DNA from: Methylobacterium tardum
Lineage (GTDB): Bacteria > Pseudomonadota > Alphaproteobacteria > Rhizobiales > Beijerinckiaceae
Direction of reading: 5' to 3'
Assembly: GCF_023546765.1 (NCBI RefSeq)
Contig: NZ_CP097484.1
Coordinates: forward strand, 62,001-126,000
DNA length: 64,000 bases
The position numbers were made by a program, and so were the translations under genes. Below the pieces are notes generated by a model, which saw nothing but the letters and a program-made list of their open reading frames with translations, had not been told where the DNA came from and searched no databases. Shown one piece after another: positions 27,858 to 39,053 of this stretch (position 1 is the stretch's first letter; the number at the start of each line of letters is the position of its first letter).

Positions 27858-29306
27858 TCAGCCGTGCCGCGGCGTCATCTCGGCCGACGGCGGCGTCGCC
27901 GCCGCGACCCTCTTCCGGCCGGAGACCTCGGCTCCGGCATCCGGCGACAGCTGCCGGAAGCCTAGGACGGAGGCCGCCGAGATCATCGCCACGGCGAAGA
28001 AGGCCGGCCCGAAATCGCCGGCCTCGATCTGCGTCCGCCCATGCCAGGCGGCTGTCCCCTCCAGGGCCAGCGCCCCGAGGGTGACGCCGAGGCTCAGCGA
28101 GAGCTGCTGGCAGACGCTCGCGAAACTGGTCGCCGCACTCATCTCACGCGATTCGAGATCGGCATACGCGATGGCGTTGACGCAGGTGAACTGGACCGAG
28201 CGCGAGCAGCCGCCGATGAACAGCAGGACCAGCATGATCCAGTGGGGCGTCTCGGCGGTGTAGAGCCCGTTGACCGCCAGGAAGACCGAGGCGAGCAGCG
28301 CGTTCCAGACCATCAGCGTCCGGAACCCGGTGCGGCGCAGGATCTTGGGCGCCAGCGTCTTCACGAACATGGCGCCTGCGGCCGCCGCGAAGGTGATCAG
28401 GCCGGAATGCAGGGCGTCGAGGCCGAAGCCGACCTGCAGCATCAGCGGCAGCAGGAACGGGATCGCCCCGGTGCCGATCCGGAACAGGCTGCCGCCGATG
28501 ACGGCGACTCGGAAGGTCGGGCGCTGGATCAGGTCGAGCCGCACGATCGGGTGGGCGACCCGCCGGGCATGCGCGAAGTAGACCGGCAGCAGGACCGCCC
28601 CCGCGGCGAGGCAGCCCCAGGAGATTGCGGACGGCAGGAGGTGGCGGCCCAGCGATGCGAGGCCGAGCATCAGCGCGGCGAGCCCGGTGCCGAGCAGCAC
28701 GAAGCCGAGCAAGTCGAGAGGCGGCCGCTCCGGCTCGCGGATATCCTCGAAATACAGGCTCGCCAGCACGATCCCCGCGGAGCCGATCGGCAAGTTGATG
28801 AAGAAGATCCACCGCCAATCGAACCAGGTGGTGATCAGGCCGCCGACCGGCGGCCCGAGAACCGGGCCGACCAGCGCCGGAAAGGTCAGGTAGGCCAGAG
28901 CGGTGACGAGCTGCGATTTCGGCACGCTGCGCAGCACCACCAGGCGCCCGACCGGCACCATCATGGCGCCGCCCATGCCCTGGAGGAACCGCGCCGCGAC
29001 GAACCAGGCCAAACCGTTCGCGGCCGCGCAGGCCAGCGAGCCCGCCATGAACACCACCAGGGCGGCGCGGAAGACGGTCCGCGACCCGTAGCGGTCGGCC
29101 ATCCAGCCGCTCACCGGGATGAAGATCGCGAGGCTGACCAGGTAGGAGGTCAGGGCGAGCTTCAGCGCGATCGGGTCTTCGTGCAGGCTCGCCGCGATGC
29201 TGGGCAGCGCCGTGGCGATCACCGTCGAGTCGGTGTTCTCCATGAACAGCGCGGTGGCGACCGTCAGCGGGACGATCCAGAGCGGTCTTTGGGCTGTAGG
29301 GGGCAT
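27858..29306 (-). CDS. MFS transporter, DHA2 (14-TMS) family
   Basis: A 482-residue transporter. Helix 1 reads ENTDSTVIATALPSIAASL, motif A is GWMADRYGSRTVF, helix 4 is AARFLQGMGGAMMVPVGR, and WRWIFFINLPIG is typical of EmrB/QacA relatives. About fourteen helices are expected, so it is likely a proton-driven multidrug exporter. The start at ATG 29306 follows family similarity; the open frame to 29396 adds a Cys-rich segment that looks non-coding. No membrane-fusion partner gene lies next to it. Confidence 0.86.
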   Translation of the reverse strand: MPPTAQRPLWIVPLTVATALFMENTDSTVIATALPSIAASLHEDPIALKLALTSYLVSLAIFIPVSGWMADRYGSRTVFRAALVVFMAGSLACAAANGLAWFVAARFLQGMGGAMMVPVGRLVVLRSVPKSQLVTALAYLTFPALVGPVLGPPVGGLITTWFDWRWIFFINLPIGSAGIVLASLYFEDIREPERPPLDLLGFVLLGTGLAALMLGLASLGRHLLPSAISWGCLAAGAVLLPVYFAHARRVAHPIVRLDLIQRPTFRVAVIGGSLFRIGTGAIPFLLPLMLQVGFGLDALHSGLITFAAAAGAMFVKTLAPKILRRTGFRTLMVWNALLASVFLAVNGLYTAETPHWIMLVLLFIGGCSRSVQFTCVNAIAYADLESREMSAATSFASVCQQLSLSLGVTLGALALEGTAAWHGRTQIEAGDFGPAFFAVAMISAASVLGFRQLSPDAGAEVSGRKRVAAATPPSAEMTPRHG

Positions 29307-29511
29307 CAGACAGCAGACGCATGTCGTGCCGCGACGGTTGCACGGCAGCACGGCCAACTCGCACCCTCGTGTTTCGCGATTGTATCTCTCCTGCAACAGA
29401 CGTCGGGCGCCTGAGGTCGGCCACCTTTTTTGCGGGAGGCCGAATGGCTACGTTTAATCACGCGGCCGTGAAGTGGCTGCAGCCGGCACGATGTCGGGCC
29501 ACGAGGAAATG

Positions 29512-30402
29512 ATGCAGTCCAGCCCCGACAAGGTCCGCTCCCTGACGCGGATCGCCGCCGGCGTCGCGCTTCTCTCGATGGTGGCCGCCTGCGGCACCGT
29601 CCTGCTCAACGATCGCGGCTCACTCACCCGCTATGACCGTCTGAAGTCCAGCGACCAGGTGGCGTCGGCCTCGCGGATCTACGTCGACCGTCCGGCGCTG
29701 GCGAAAGCCCGCACCGTCCGCATCATCCCGACGGCCTTCCACGCCGATGTCGCCGGAGCCGCGCCGCTGACCCAGGCCGAACGGCGTCTCATCGCCAACG
29801 CCGCCGACCGGGCGCTCTGCTACGACCTGTCGCTGAAGTACGACGTCGTCACGAGCCGCGATGCGGACCTGACCGTGCGGGCGCAGGTCACCCGGGTGGA
29901 CCCGACGGATCTGCTCGGGGCCGGGGCCACGATCGCCGGCTCGGCCGGCGTCACGGTCGCGTCGCAGCTCGGCCTGAGCTTCGCTGAGGGCGTCGGGCGC
30001 GTGCCGATCCCGCGGGTGCCGATCGGCCTCGGCAGCCTGACGGTGGAGGCCGAGGCGCTCGACCGGAGGCGCGAGCAGCGCGCCGCCATGGTCTGGGGCG
30101 GGGCAGCGAACTCCTTCACCAGCCAGCCGCGCTTCTCGCGGGCGAGCGACGCCTACGATCTCGCCGGCGAGTTCGGGCAGGATTTCGGCTTCATGCTGGC
30201 GACCGGCGAGGATCCGTTCACGGCGCCCAACACGCTGCCGACCTGGGACCGCATCCGCATCACCACGTTGGGCGAGGCGCCGCTGGATCCGGATTGCGAG
30301 GCGTACGGCCGGGCGCCCGGCATCGACGGGATGCTGGGCGACTATATCGGCCTGCCGCCCGAATACACCGACAAGGGCGCCAGAACGCCGGCGATGCGCT
30401 GA
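29512..30402 (+). CDS. DUF3313-family lipoprotein
   Basis: A 296-residue lipoprotein precursor. The lipobox LSMVAAC lies about 35 residues in, and +2 Gly favours the outer membrane. The mature part has RGSLTRYDRLKS, IIPTAFHADVAG, DLTVRAQVTRVDPTDLLG and a Gly-rich stretch, matching DUF3313. Function is unknown. The ATG at 29512 follows GAGG with good spacing; ATGs at 29509 and 29491 are alternatives. It is divergent from the DHA2 MFS gene and converges on argE. Confidence 0.78.
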   Translation: MQSSPDKVRSLTRIAAGVALLSMVAACGTVLLNDRGSLTRYDRLKSSDQVASASRIYVDRPALAKARTVRIIPTAFHADVAGAAPLTQAERRLIANAADRALCYDLSLKYDVVTSRDADLTVRAQVTRVDPTDLLGAGATIAGSAGVTVASQLGLSFAEGVGRVPIPRVPIGLGSLTVEAEALDRRREQRAAMVWGGAANSFTSQPRFSRASDAYDLAGEFGQDFGFMLATGEDPFTAPNTLPTWDRIRITTLGEAPLDPDCEAYGRAPGIDGMLGDYIGLPPEYTDKGARTPAMR

Positions 30403-30419
30403 GCCGGCCGCGCGAGCGG

Positions 30420-31552
30420 CTAGCCGCCCGCTTCGTCGATGCACAGCCGCCGGATTAGATCCGTGTAGAGGGCCTGCGCCTCCTCGATCCGGTCGACGCG
30501 GCAATGCTCGTCGGTCTTGTGGCACTGCGCCGCCTCTCCGGGGCCGATCACCACGGTCGCGACGTTGTCGAAGGCGGGCACCAGGGCTGACGCGTCCGTG
30601 AAATAGGGCGCGCCCGCCGGCTCGGCGGCCAACCCGGTCCGCTCATGCAGCAGCGCGAGCAGCGGTGCGGCAGCGGGATCTTCGACCGCCGTCGAGAAGC
30701 CCGGGAAGCTCGTGACCACCCGGATCTCAGCATCCGGGCCGAACAGCGTTCTCAGCGCATTGAGGAGCCGGCCGTGGTCCTGCTCGGGAAGGGTGCGGAT
30801 GTCGACGGAGAACTCGGCCCAGTCGGGCACGGAGTTGATGTTCTCGCCGCCGCGGAACGTGGTGACGCAGGCCGTGGTCGTCCCGAGCAGCGGATGGCGG
30901 ACACCGAAATCGTGCGTGCCGAGGGCGTGGATCCAGGCCGCAGCCCTGGCGACGGCGTTCTGCCCCTCCTCGGGCATGGACGAATGCGCGGTGCGGCCGC
31001 GGGCCGTCACGATCACGCGGAGCGAACCCTTGTGGGCGAAGATCGGGGCGTTGGAGGTCGGCTCCGCCACGATCAGGAGCTCTGCCGGCCCGAGGACCTG
31101 TTCCCGGCCGACATGGAAGGCGCCCTCGCAGCCGGTCTCCTCGCCGGCCGTGATCACCAGGGTGAGGCCGCGGTGGAAGCGAGGCTCGTCCGCGCGCACA
31201 TTGCACGCGGCCGCGATGAAGGCGGCAACCCCCGCCTTCATGTCGCTCGCGCCGCGCCCGTACAGCCGGCCCTCGTGCACGATCCCCGCGAAGGGGGAAA
31301 CCTCCACGGGTTCGTGCCCACCGGCACGACGTCGATATGGCCGGTGAAGCAGAGCGGCTTGCCGCTGCCTGTTCCGGGGATGCGCGCGATGAGGGTCGGG
31401 CGATCCTCCGCGAAGGCGTAGCTCTCGACCGCGAAACCGTGCTCCGACAGCAGCTCCGCGAGAAACGCGGCACACTCCTTCTCGAGTCCGGGCGGATTGA
31501 GCGACGGGAAGCGGATGAGCTGCTGCGCCAGCGTGACGGCATCGATAGGCAT
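30420..31552 (-). CDS. argE: acetylornithine deacetylase / succinyl-diaminopimelate desuccinylase family (ArgE-like), one frameshift
   Basis: Metallopeptidase family M20, about 377 residues when corrected. It has the N-terminal LIRFPSLNPPG, the zinc motif FTGHIDVVPVG near residue 75, GRGASDMK, TAGEETGCEG with the catalytic Glu, AEPTSN, and a C-terminal zinc His in CHKTDEH. This pattern fits DapE/ArgE, and bacterial dapE genes look similar; I give argE as the more likely name only. The frame breaks in a run of five Cs (31293-31297 as G on the plus strand), where a sixth restores the consensus. It is divergent from guaB. Confidence 0.8.
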
Positions 31553-31757
31553 GCGGGAGATCCTCCGGCCGGGCGGCTGAGACAACGCCGGGCGGTCCGG
31601 ATCGACTCCGCAGGATCCGTGCCCGACTTGACCCGAATCTACGTCAACGCCGCGGCGTGAATTTCCTGCACAGCCAAGCGTGGAAAAGCCGCGAGCCATG
31701 CGTGTTTTCGTAGGACGACGCGGCAAGCGTGCATTGGCGCCTTCGCGGGGCCCGTGA

Positions 31758-33320
<1,563 letters not shown>

Positions 33321-33327
33321 GGCACCG

Positions 33328-34272
33328 ATGCGCACGCTGATCGTCGGAGCCGGCGCGACCGGCGGCTATTACGGCGCCCGGCTCGCCGAGTCGGGCGCCG
33401 ACGTGACCTTCCTGGTCCGGCCGGCACGGGCGGCGAAGCTCGCGGCGGACGGGCTCGTCGTCCGCAGCCCGCTCGGCGACCTGCATCTGCCGAACCCGCC
33501 GACGGTCACGGCCGACCGGCTGGCTGAGGCAGGGCGCTTCGACCTGATCCTCTTGTCCTGCAAGGCCTACGACCTCGACAGCGCTCTCGCAGATCTCGCC
33601 CCCGCCGTGGGTGCGGAGACCGCGATCCTGCCGGTGCTGAACGGCATGTCGCATCTCGACGCGCTCGATTCCCGCTTCGGCGCCGCACGCGTGCTCGGCG
33701 GATCCTGCGCGATCGCCGCGACGGTCGCGCCGGACGGAGCGATCCGGCACATGAGCGAGCTGTGCAGCATCACCTACGGCGAGCGGGACGGATCGCGCTC
33801 AAGTCGGATCGAGGCGGTCGACGCCCTGATGCGCGGGCTGAAGTTCCAGTCCCGGCTCAGCGACGTGATCCTGCTCGAGATGTGGGAGAAGTGGGTCTTC
33901 CTCGCGACGCTCGCGGGCGCCACGACCCTGATGCGCGCCGCCGTCGGCGACATCGTGGCGGCGCCCGAGGGGACCGCGTTCATCGCGGCGCTCCACGCGG
34001 AATGCACGGCCGTGGCCGCCGCGAGCGGATTCGAGCCGCGGGCCGTCGTGGCGGAAAGGGCCCGGGCGCAGCTGACCACGGCCGGGTCGACGTTCACGGC
34101 CTCGATGCTGCGCGACATCGAGAACAAGGGTCGGATCGAGGCGGACCATGTGATCGGCGATCTGATCGCCCGTGGCCAGCGGCTGGCGCCGGAGGCGTCG
34201 TTCCCGGTCCTGGCCGCGGTCTATACCGGCCTCAAGGCCTACGAGGCCCGCCGGGCGCGGGAAGCGGCCTGA
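33328..34272 (+). CDS. panE: 2-dehydropantoate 2-reductase
   Basis: A 314-residue ketopantoate reductase: N-terminal GAGATGGYYGARLAESG NADPH site, CKAYDL with the catalytic Lys, LPVLNGM, and the C-terminal helical domain with EMWEKWVFLATLAG and ENKGRIEADHV. It makes pantoate for coenzyme A, although many bacteria have several paralogues with other 2-keto substrates. It lies seven bases after guaB and is probably co-transcribed. Confidence 0.85.
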   Translation: MRTLIVGAGATGGYYGARLAESGADVTFLVRPARAAKLAADGLVVRSPLGDLHLPNPPTVTADRLAEAGRFDLILLSCKAYDLDSALADLAPAVGAETAILPVLNGMSHLDALDSRFGAARVLGGSCAIAATVAPDGAIRHMSELCSITYGERDGSRSSRIEAVDALMRGLKFQSRLSDVILLEMWEKWVFLATLAGATTLMRAAVGDIVAAPEGTAFIAALHAECTAVAAASGFEPRAVVAERARAQLTTAGSTFTASMLRDIENKGRIEADHVIGDLIARGQRLAPEASFPVLAAVYTGLKAYEARRAREAA

Positions 34273-34293
34273 GCCGCGCCCCGCGCCGATCGC

Positions 34294-34467
34294 TCAGTAC
34301 CGGCCGGGCGGCGGCGGAGGCGGGTTGCCGTATTCCAGCTGGGTCTTGGCATCGGCCGGCCGGCGCGGGGGCGGCGTGAGGTCCGGCTGGGCGGCGGGTG
34401 CGCTCGCGCAGGCAGCGAGGGAAGCGGCGACCAGGGCCGCGCAGGCGACCCGAACAACGCTCGTCAT
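34294..34467 (-). CDS. small proline-rich lipoprotein
   Basis: A 57-residue precursor: signal sequence VVRVACAALVAASLAAC with lipobox LAAC, then about 37 residues rich in Pro, Ala and Arg ending LEYGNPPPPPPGRY. No known domain. It is the kind of small outer-membrane lipoprotein conserved between close relatives. The larger open frame to 35907 is a shadow of rsmB; the ATG at 34467 begins the signal peptide. Confidence 0.7.
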   Translation of the reverse strand: MTSVVRVACAALVAASLAACASAPAAQPDLTPPPRRPADAKTQLEYGNPPPPPPGRY

Positions 34468-34677
34468 GGGCTGAGATACTCCTGAGAGGCGACCGGCGGC
34501 GGTCCGCGCTGGTCGGCCGCAGACGGATGCCATAGGACACGCGGCGGGCCGCGATGGACCAACCGCCGGACGGTCTGGGCCGCGAACGTGCTGGAAGCTC
34601 GGCCGTATCGTGGCGGCTTCGTGGGCCAAGCGTGGCCGTTTTACGTTGTCGTTGACGCATTCCAAAGGATCCGAACC

Positions 34678-35979
34678 CTGACCCCCGCCGCTCGCTGCTC
34701 CGCCGCCATCGAAGTCCTCACCGATATCGCCGAGCGCCGCCGGCCCGCCGCCGATGCGCTGAAGGATTGGGGCCTCGCGCACCGTTTCGCCGGATCGGGC
34801 GACCGCGCCGGCATCGCGAGCTTGGTCTACGACGCCCTCCGCCGCCGGTCGTCGGCCGCATGGATCATGGGCTCGGACACGCCGCGCGCCATCCTGATCG
34901 GTGCGCTGCGGCTCCAGCAGGGGCTCGCCGCGGCCTCGGTGGCGTCCCTGTTCTCGGGCGATCGTTTCGCGCCGGAGCCCTTGAGCGACGTGGAGCGCGT
35001 CCGCCTGGAGACCGGCACGCTGGAGGACGCGCCGCCCGAGGTGGCGGGCGATGCGCCGGCCTTCGCGCTTCCGGAACTGGCGGCCGCGCTCGGTGACGAT
35101 CTCGTTCCCGAGCTGAAGGCGCTGGCCCGGCGCGCACCTCTGGATATCCGCGTCAACGCCCTGCGCGGCAGCCGCGAGGACGTGATGCCGGCACTCGCGG
35201 CGTTCGAGGCGGCGCCGGCTCCCCACGCACCGCAGGGCCTGCGGATCCCGATCGGCGCGGATGGACGCGGGCCTGCCCTCCATGTCGAGGCGGAGTTCCT
35301 GGACGGCTGGTACGAGATCCAGGATGAGGGCTCGCAGCTCGCCGCACTCCTGGCGGCCCCGCGGCCCGGCGAGACCATCGTCGACCTCTGCGCTGGCGGC
35401 GGCGGCAAGACCCTGGCCCTTGCCGCCGAAACCCGGAACGGCGCGCGCCTCATCGCCACCGACGGCGACCCGCGCCGCCTCGCGCCGATCCATGAGCGCC
35501 TCCGCCGCTCGGGCGCCGTGGCCGAGGTGCGCACGCCGCGGACCGGCAAGGCGCGCGCCGACGTCCTGGAGGATCTGGACGGCCGCGTCGACCGGGTCGT
35601 CGTCGACGCACCCTGCACCGGCTCCGGCACGTGGCGCCGCAACCCGGACGCCAAGTGGCGCCTGCGGCCCGGCAGCCTCGCGCTTCGGACGGCCGAGCAG
35701 GCCCAGGTCCTCGACCGGGCGGCGCGGCTGGTGAAGCCCGGAGGGCGGATCGTCTACATCACCTGCTCGCTGCTCCCTTCCGAGAACGACGCGGCAGTGG
35801 CCGGCCTGATCTCCCAGTGGCGCGGTCGCTTCGACGTCGTTCCAGCGGAAGATGTGCTGGCGGCGGGACCGGCCTCGCTGCGGGACGCGGTGCGCATCAC
35901 CGCGCACGGCGTGCAGATGAGCCCGTTGCGCACCGGCACAGACGGATTCTACGTGGCTGTGATCGCCCGACGGGGTTGA
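34678..35979 (+). CDS. rsmB: RsmB/NOP-family RNA (cytosine-C5) methyltransferase
   Basis: About 433 residues: NusB-like N-terminal domain (AAIEVLTDIAERRRPAADALKDW), then the methyltransferase with IVDLCAGGGGKTLAL (SAM motif), DAPCTGSGTWRRNPD (motif IV, proton-donor Cys) and ITCSLLPSEN (motif VI, the nucleophile Cys). It methylates a cytosine in rRNA, C967 in E. coli RsmB. Family likeness begins at a CTG at 34678 preceded by AAAGGA, which suggests a rare CTG start; GTG codons at 34621 and 34588 are alternatives with longer, unusual N-termini. Confidence 0.88.
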   Translation: MTPAARCSAAIEVLTDIAERRRPAADALKDWGLAHRFAGSGDRAGIASLVYDALRRRSSAAWIMGSDTPRAILIGALRLQQGLAAASVASLFSGDRFAPEPLSDVERVRLETGTLEDAPPEVAGDAPAFALPELAAALGDDLVPELKALARRAPLDIRVNALRGSREDVMPALAAFEAAPAPHAPQGLRIPIGADGRGPALHVEAEFLDGWYEIQDEGSQLAALLAAPRPGETIVDLCAGGGGKTLALAAETRNGARLIATDGDPRRLAPIHERLRRSGAVAEVRTPRTGKARADVLEDLDGRVDRVVVDAPCTGSGTWRRNPDAKWRLRPGSLALRTAEQAQVLDRAARLVKPGGRIVYITCSLLPSENDAAVAGLISQWRGRFDVVPAEDVLAAGPASLRDAVRITAHGVQMSPLRTGTDGFYVAVIARRG

Positions 35980-36009
35980 GGCGCGAAACCGCGACGGGAC
36001 CGCGACGTT

Positions 36010-36038
36010 GGACCCGGGCTCCCGCGGGAGCCGGGTCC
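36010..36038 (+). terminator. hairpin after rsmB
   Basis: A 13-bp GC stem with one bulged G and a two-base loop (GGACCCGG...CCGGGTCC) lies 31 bases beyond the rsmB stop and before the esterase start. It has no T tract, so it may be a weak terminator. Confidence 0.45.
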
Positions 36039-36075
36039 GTCGACGGGCGGCCTCGAATGCGGCCTCATCCCGGAG

Positions 36076-37099
36076 ATGCCCTTGCGCCTAGACCGTCGAC
36101 TGCTGCTCGCCGGACTGGGGAGCGCCTTCGGTCTGCGCTCCGCGCGGGCTGAGAGCGAGGGAACGTCGCATGCCGCTCCCCAGGCGGCCCCGCACGAGGC
36201 GATCCGCGCGCTGCCGCGCTCGCTGCCGGGAGCGGATCTGCAGGTGATCGACCTCTGGCCCGGAGCACCGCCGGGCGGCGGCAGCGGACCCGACGCCGAC
36301 GGGTATCGCTACGTGGAGGGCACCTTCGGCGACATCACCCGCGTGGCCCGACCCTGCCTTCTGGTCATGCGGCCGGCGAACGCCAACGGCGCGGCGGTGA
36401 TCGTCGCGGCGGGGGGCGGCTACGAGTTCATCGCGCTCGGCAACGAGGGCGTTCCGGTCGGTCGGGTGCTCAACGCCGCGGGGATCACGGTCTTCCTGCT
36501 GGTCTACCGCCTGCCCGCCGAGGGCTGGGCGGCGGGGCCGGACGCCCCGCGGCAGGACGCGCAGCGCGCCCTCCGGCTGGTTCGGGCGCGCGGTACGGAG
36601 CTCGGCGTGGACCCCGCACGGGTTGGCGTCCTCGGCTTCTCGGCGGGCGGACATCTGATGGGCGAGACGGCGGTGGGCAGCGCCCTCGACCTCTACCCGG
36701 GCGTCGATGCGATGGATTCCCAGCCGGTGCGGCCGGCCCTGGCCGGGCTGATCTACCCGGTCATCACCATGCGCAAGCCGTTCGACCGGACCCACACCCG
36801 CCGGATCCTGGTGGGCGACGAGGTCACGCCCCTGGAGATGAAGACCTACTCGGTCGACCTGCAGGTCGGGCCGGAGACGCCGCCGACCTTTTTGGTGCAG
36901 GCCATCGGCGATCCTGTCGCGGTGGCCGACCACCCGTTGCTGATGTTCTCAGCCCTGCGGAAGGCGCGGGTCCCGGCCGAGCTCCACCTGTTCGAGCGCG
37001 GTGGACACGGGTTTGGTCTGGGCGCGCCCGGCACGCCCGTGGCTGCGGCCCGGCCTGTTCCTGGCCTGGATCCGGCTGCACGGCTTCCTGCGGAGCTGA
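36076..37099 (+). CDS. exported alpha/beta hydrolase (BD-FAE/acetylxylan-esterase-like), one frameshift
   Basis: About 341 residues. An N-terminal signal, DRRLLLAGLGSAFGLRSARA, has a twin-arginine look. The hydrolase domain shows IVAAGGGYEFIALG (oxyanion loop), GVLGFSAGGHLMGE (nucleophile Ser near residue 200), and GGHGFGLG with the catalytic His. This is the BD-FAE/acetyl-xylan esterase pattern. The last 18 or so codons are in another frame: one extra base (or two missing) near 37038-37045 separates GTPV from WLRPGLFLAWIRLHG, the usual C-terminus. It ends four bases from the converging membrane-protein gene. Confidence 0.8.
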
Positions 37100-37103
37100 T
37101 CCC

Positions 37104-38342
37104 TCAGCTCTCGCTGGTGTTCAGGCGGTGCAGCTTGGCGACCTTCGGCCGGCTGGTGCGGAACTGGCCCCGCTCCACCGACACGAACACGACAATCGCG
37201 ATGGCGAGCGTCGTCAGCCACCAGATCGCCGTCAGGCCGACGCCGAGGCAGGCGACCGTGAAGGCGGCCGCGAAGCAGCCCATCGCGCCCGGGACCAGGG
37301 CTGGACCGTCCCGTCCCGCCCGCCGGATCGAGGCGTAGAGCGCGAAGGCGGCCGCCAGCGCCCCGACGATGCCGAGCTCGTACCAGAACTCGAACAGCGC
37401 CGTGGTCGGCGCATTCAGCGGCAGGAGCCCGACCAGACGACCGCGCAGGGCCGTCTCGAAGCCGTGGCCGGTGATCAGACGCACCGGGTCGGTGGTCACC
37501 ACCTTCTGCCAGCTCTTCAGGGACAGCACCGCCGGGGCGAGGGGTCCCAGGATGGTCGCGCCGACCGGGCGCGCCAGGAAGGGCAGCAGCGGCGCCACGG
37601 CCAACAGCAGGGCCGACAGGGTCGCCGTCAGGATCGCGCCGAGCTTCGGCCGGTAGCTCGTCACCGCGAAGGCGAGGGCGCCGACCGCGAGCGCGGCGAT
37701 CTGGGTCGCGTCCGGCTGGACCGTGAGGGCGAGGGCGACGAGGAGGGCGAGCCCGAGGGCCTCGCGGTCGCGGCGCCGGGACCGGAGCCAGGCCAGAGCC
37801 GGCCAGACGAGGAGGATCAGCAGGACGAGGCCGCGATCCAGGGCGCCGTCATCCTCGGTGCCGGACGGCGCCATATGGGCCCCGAAGACGCCGAGCACGA
37901 TCGCCACGATGGCGCCGGCCACGACGCCGAGCGGAAGCAGGTAGAGGTTCGCCGAGCGCATCCGGTCGGGCAGCGCCAGGTAGCCCAGCAGCGCCAGCCC
38001 GATCGTGGCGGCGAGGTTCGCCAGCCGCTCGAGGGCGGCCCCGGGGAACGGCGTCCAAGTCAGCGACAGGGCCGACCACAGCACCACCAGCATCCCGGCC
38101 AGGAAGGCCGGGGCGGTCAGCAGGCGGGAGGTGGCCGGCCGCACCGGCCGCTGCCGCCTGTCAATGACGCTGGCGATGATCAGCAGGATCACGGCGATCG
38201 GCGCCAGGATCACGGAGGCGCGCCGCGCCACCTGCGCGAGGACGGGAAGCACGACGAACAGGCCGAAGAAGCCGATGCGCCGCAGCAGCGCGGCGGCGTC
38301 GAGCGCCGGGTCGATGGTCGTGGATTTCGACGCGCGCGGCAT
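37104..38342 (-). CDS. polytopic membrane protein, O-antigen-ligase-like
   Basis: A 412-residue protein with about ten to twelve hydrophobic helices and a periplasmic-type loop near residues 270-310 containing TGHGFETALRGR and LPLNAPTTALFEFWYELG. The loop His and the ELG at the start of the next helix resemble the Wzy_C region of O-antigen ligases and polymerases. Function would be transfer of a polysaccharide or lipid-linked glycan at the inner membrane, which is inference only. It is the last gene of a minus-strand series with DUF2937, WD40 and DUF1275 genes. No glycosyltransferase genes lie nearby. Confidence 0.68.
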   Translation of the reverse strand: MPRASKSTTIDPALDAAALLRRIGFFGLFVVLPVLAQVARRASVILAPIAVILLIIASVIDRRQRPVRPATSRLLTAPAFLAGMLVVLWSALSLTWTPFPGAALERLANLAATIGLALLGYLALPDRMRSANLYLLPLGVVAGAIVAIVLGVFGAHMAPSGTEDDGALDRGLVLLILLVWPALAWLRSRRRDREALGLALLVALALTVQPDATQIAALAVGALAFAVTSYRPKLGAILTATLSALLLAVAPLLPFLARPVGATILGPLAPAVLSLKSWQKVVTTDPVRLITGHGFETALRGRLVGLLPLNAPTTALFEFWYELGIVGALAAAFALYASIRRAGRDGPALVPGAMGCFAAAFTVACLGVGLTAIWWLTTLAIAIVVFVSVERGQFRTSRPKVAKLHRLNTSES

Positions 38343-38458
38343 CGTGTGCCTTTTCCCGGACCGGGACGGCCGGATCCCTGCTCGATACGCAAGGCTCGCG
38401 CAAGCCGCTGTAGACGTTGCGCCACACTGCGCGGCGCACTTCCAGTTGCGCGCTGCCC

Positions 38459-39019
38459 TCAGGCGACCGTCGCAGCCGTGCGCGGGCGACGGCGCACGAC
38501 CCGCCGGCCGACATCCGACACGACGCGCCAGCCGCTCCAGGCCGCGAAGAACCCGATCAGACCGGCCGCCAGGCCGTCGGCGGTGGTGGGAACGGCCGGG
38601 CTGAAATCGTGGTAGGCGGCTCGAACGACCGGAAGGTCGGGATCGCGCAGCATCGCCACGACGCGGCCGAGCGGGCTGCTCGCCGTCGCCAGGGCTTGTT
38701 GCTGGGCGCTGAGCCGGGCGAGCCGTGCGATGTCGTCGCGCGCCGCCTCGCCGCGCCGCGCGACGAGCTGGTCCGGATTGGACCGAAGCCGGTCGACGGC
38801 GCCGTCGCGGGTCGTGCCGGACGCCTGCGCGTCGGATTCCAGCACGGCTACCTGCCGGCGCAGCTCATCGGCGGCACCGCCGAGACGTTGCGCGTATTGC
38901 TGCGCGAATTCGGGCGCCTGCGCCGCGACCACACCGCCGAGCAGGCCCAGGGCGAGGCCGAAGGTGCGGATGACGCGGAACACGGCGAAACTCCGGCGGG
39001 GTGACTCGGTCACCGACAA
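38459..39019 (-). CDS. DUF2937 family membrane protein
   Basis: A 186-residue protein: an N-terminal helix (VIRTFGLALGLLGGVVAAQ), the signature QAPEFAQQYAQRLGGAADELRRQ, a charged helical middle, then FSPAVPTTADGLAAGLIGFFAAWSGW as a second membrane helix, and a basic tail. This matches what I recall of DUF2937. Function unknown. It lies 34 bases downstream of the WD40 gene on the same strand. Confidence 0.75.
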   Translation of the reverse strand: MSVTESPRRSFAVFRVIRTFGLALGLLGGVVAAQAPEFAQQYAQRLGGAADELRRQVAVLESDAQASGTTRDGAVDRLRSNPDQLVARRGEAARDDIARLARLSAQQQALATASSPLGRVVAMLRDPDLPVVRAAYHDFSPAVPTTADGLAAGLIGFFAAWSGWRVVSDVGRRVVRRRPRTAATVA

Positions 39020-39053
39020 AGAGCATGCCGGCCGTCCCGGTTCCAGCAGCGGC

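Noticed and set aside
28041..29414. Long plus-strand frame opposite the DHA2 transporter gene
   Set aside because: Highly charged, repetitive Arg/Asp/Gln/Glu/Gly sequence without any motif; the opposite strand encodes a complete transporter.
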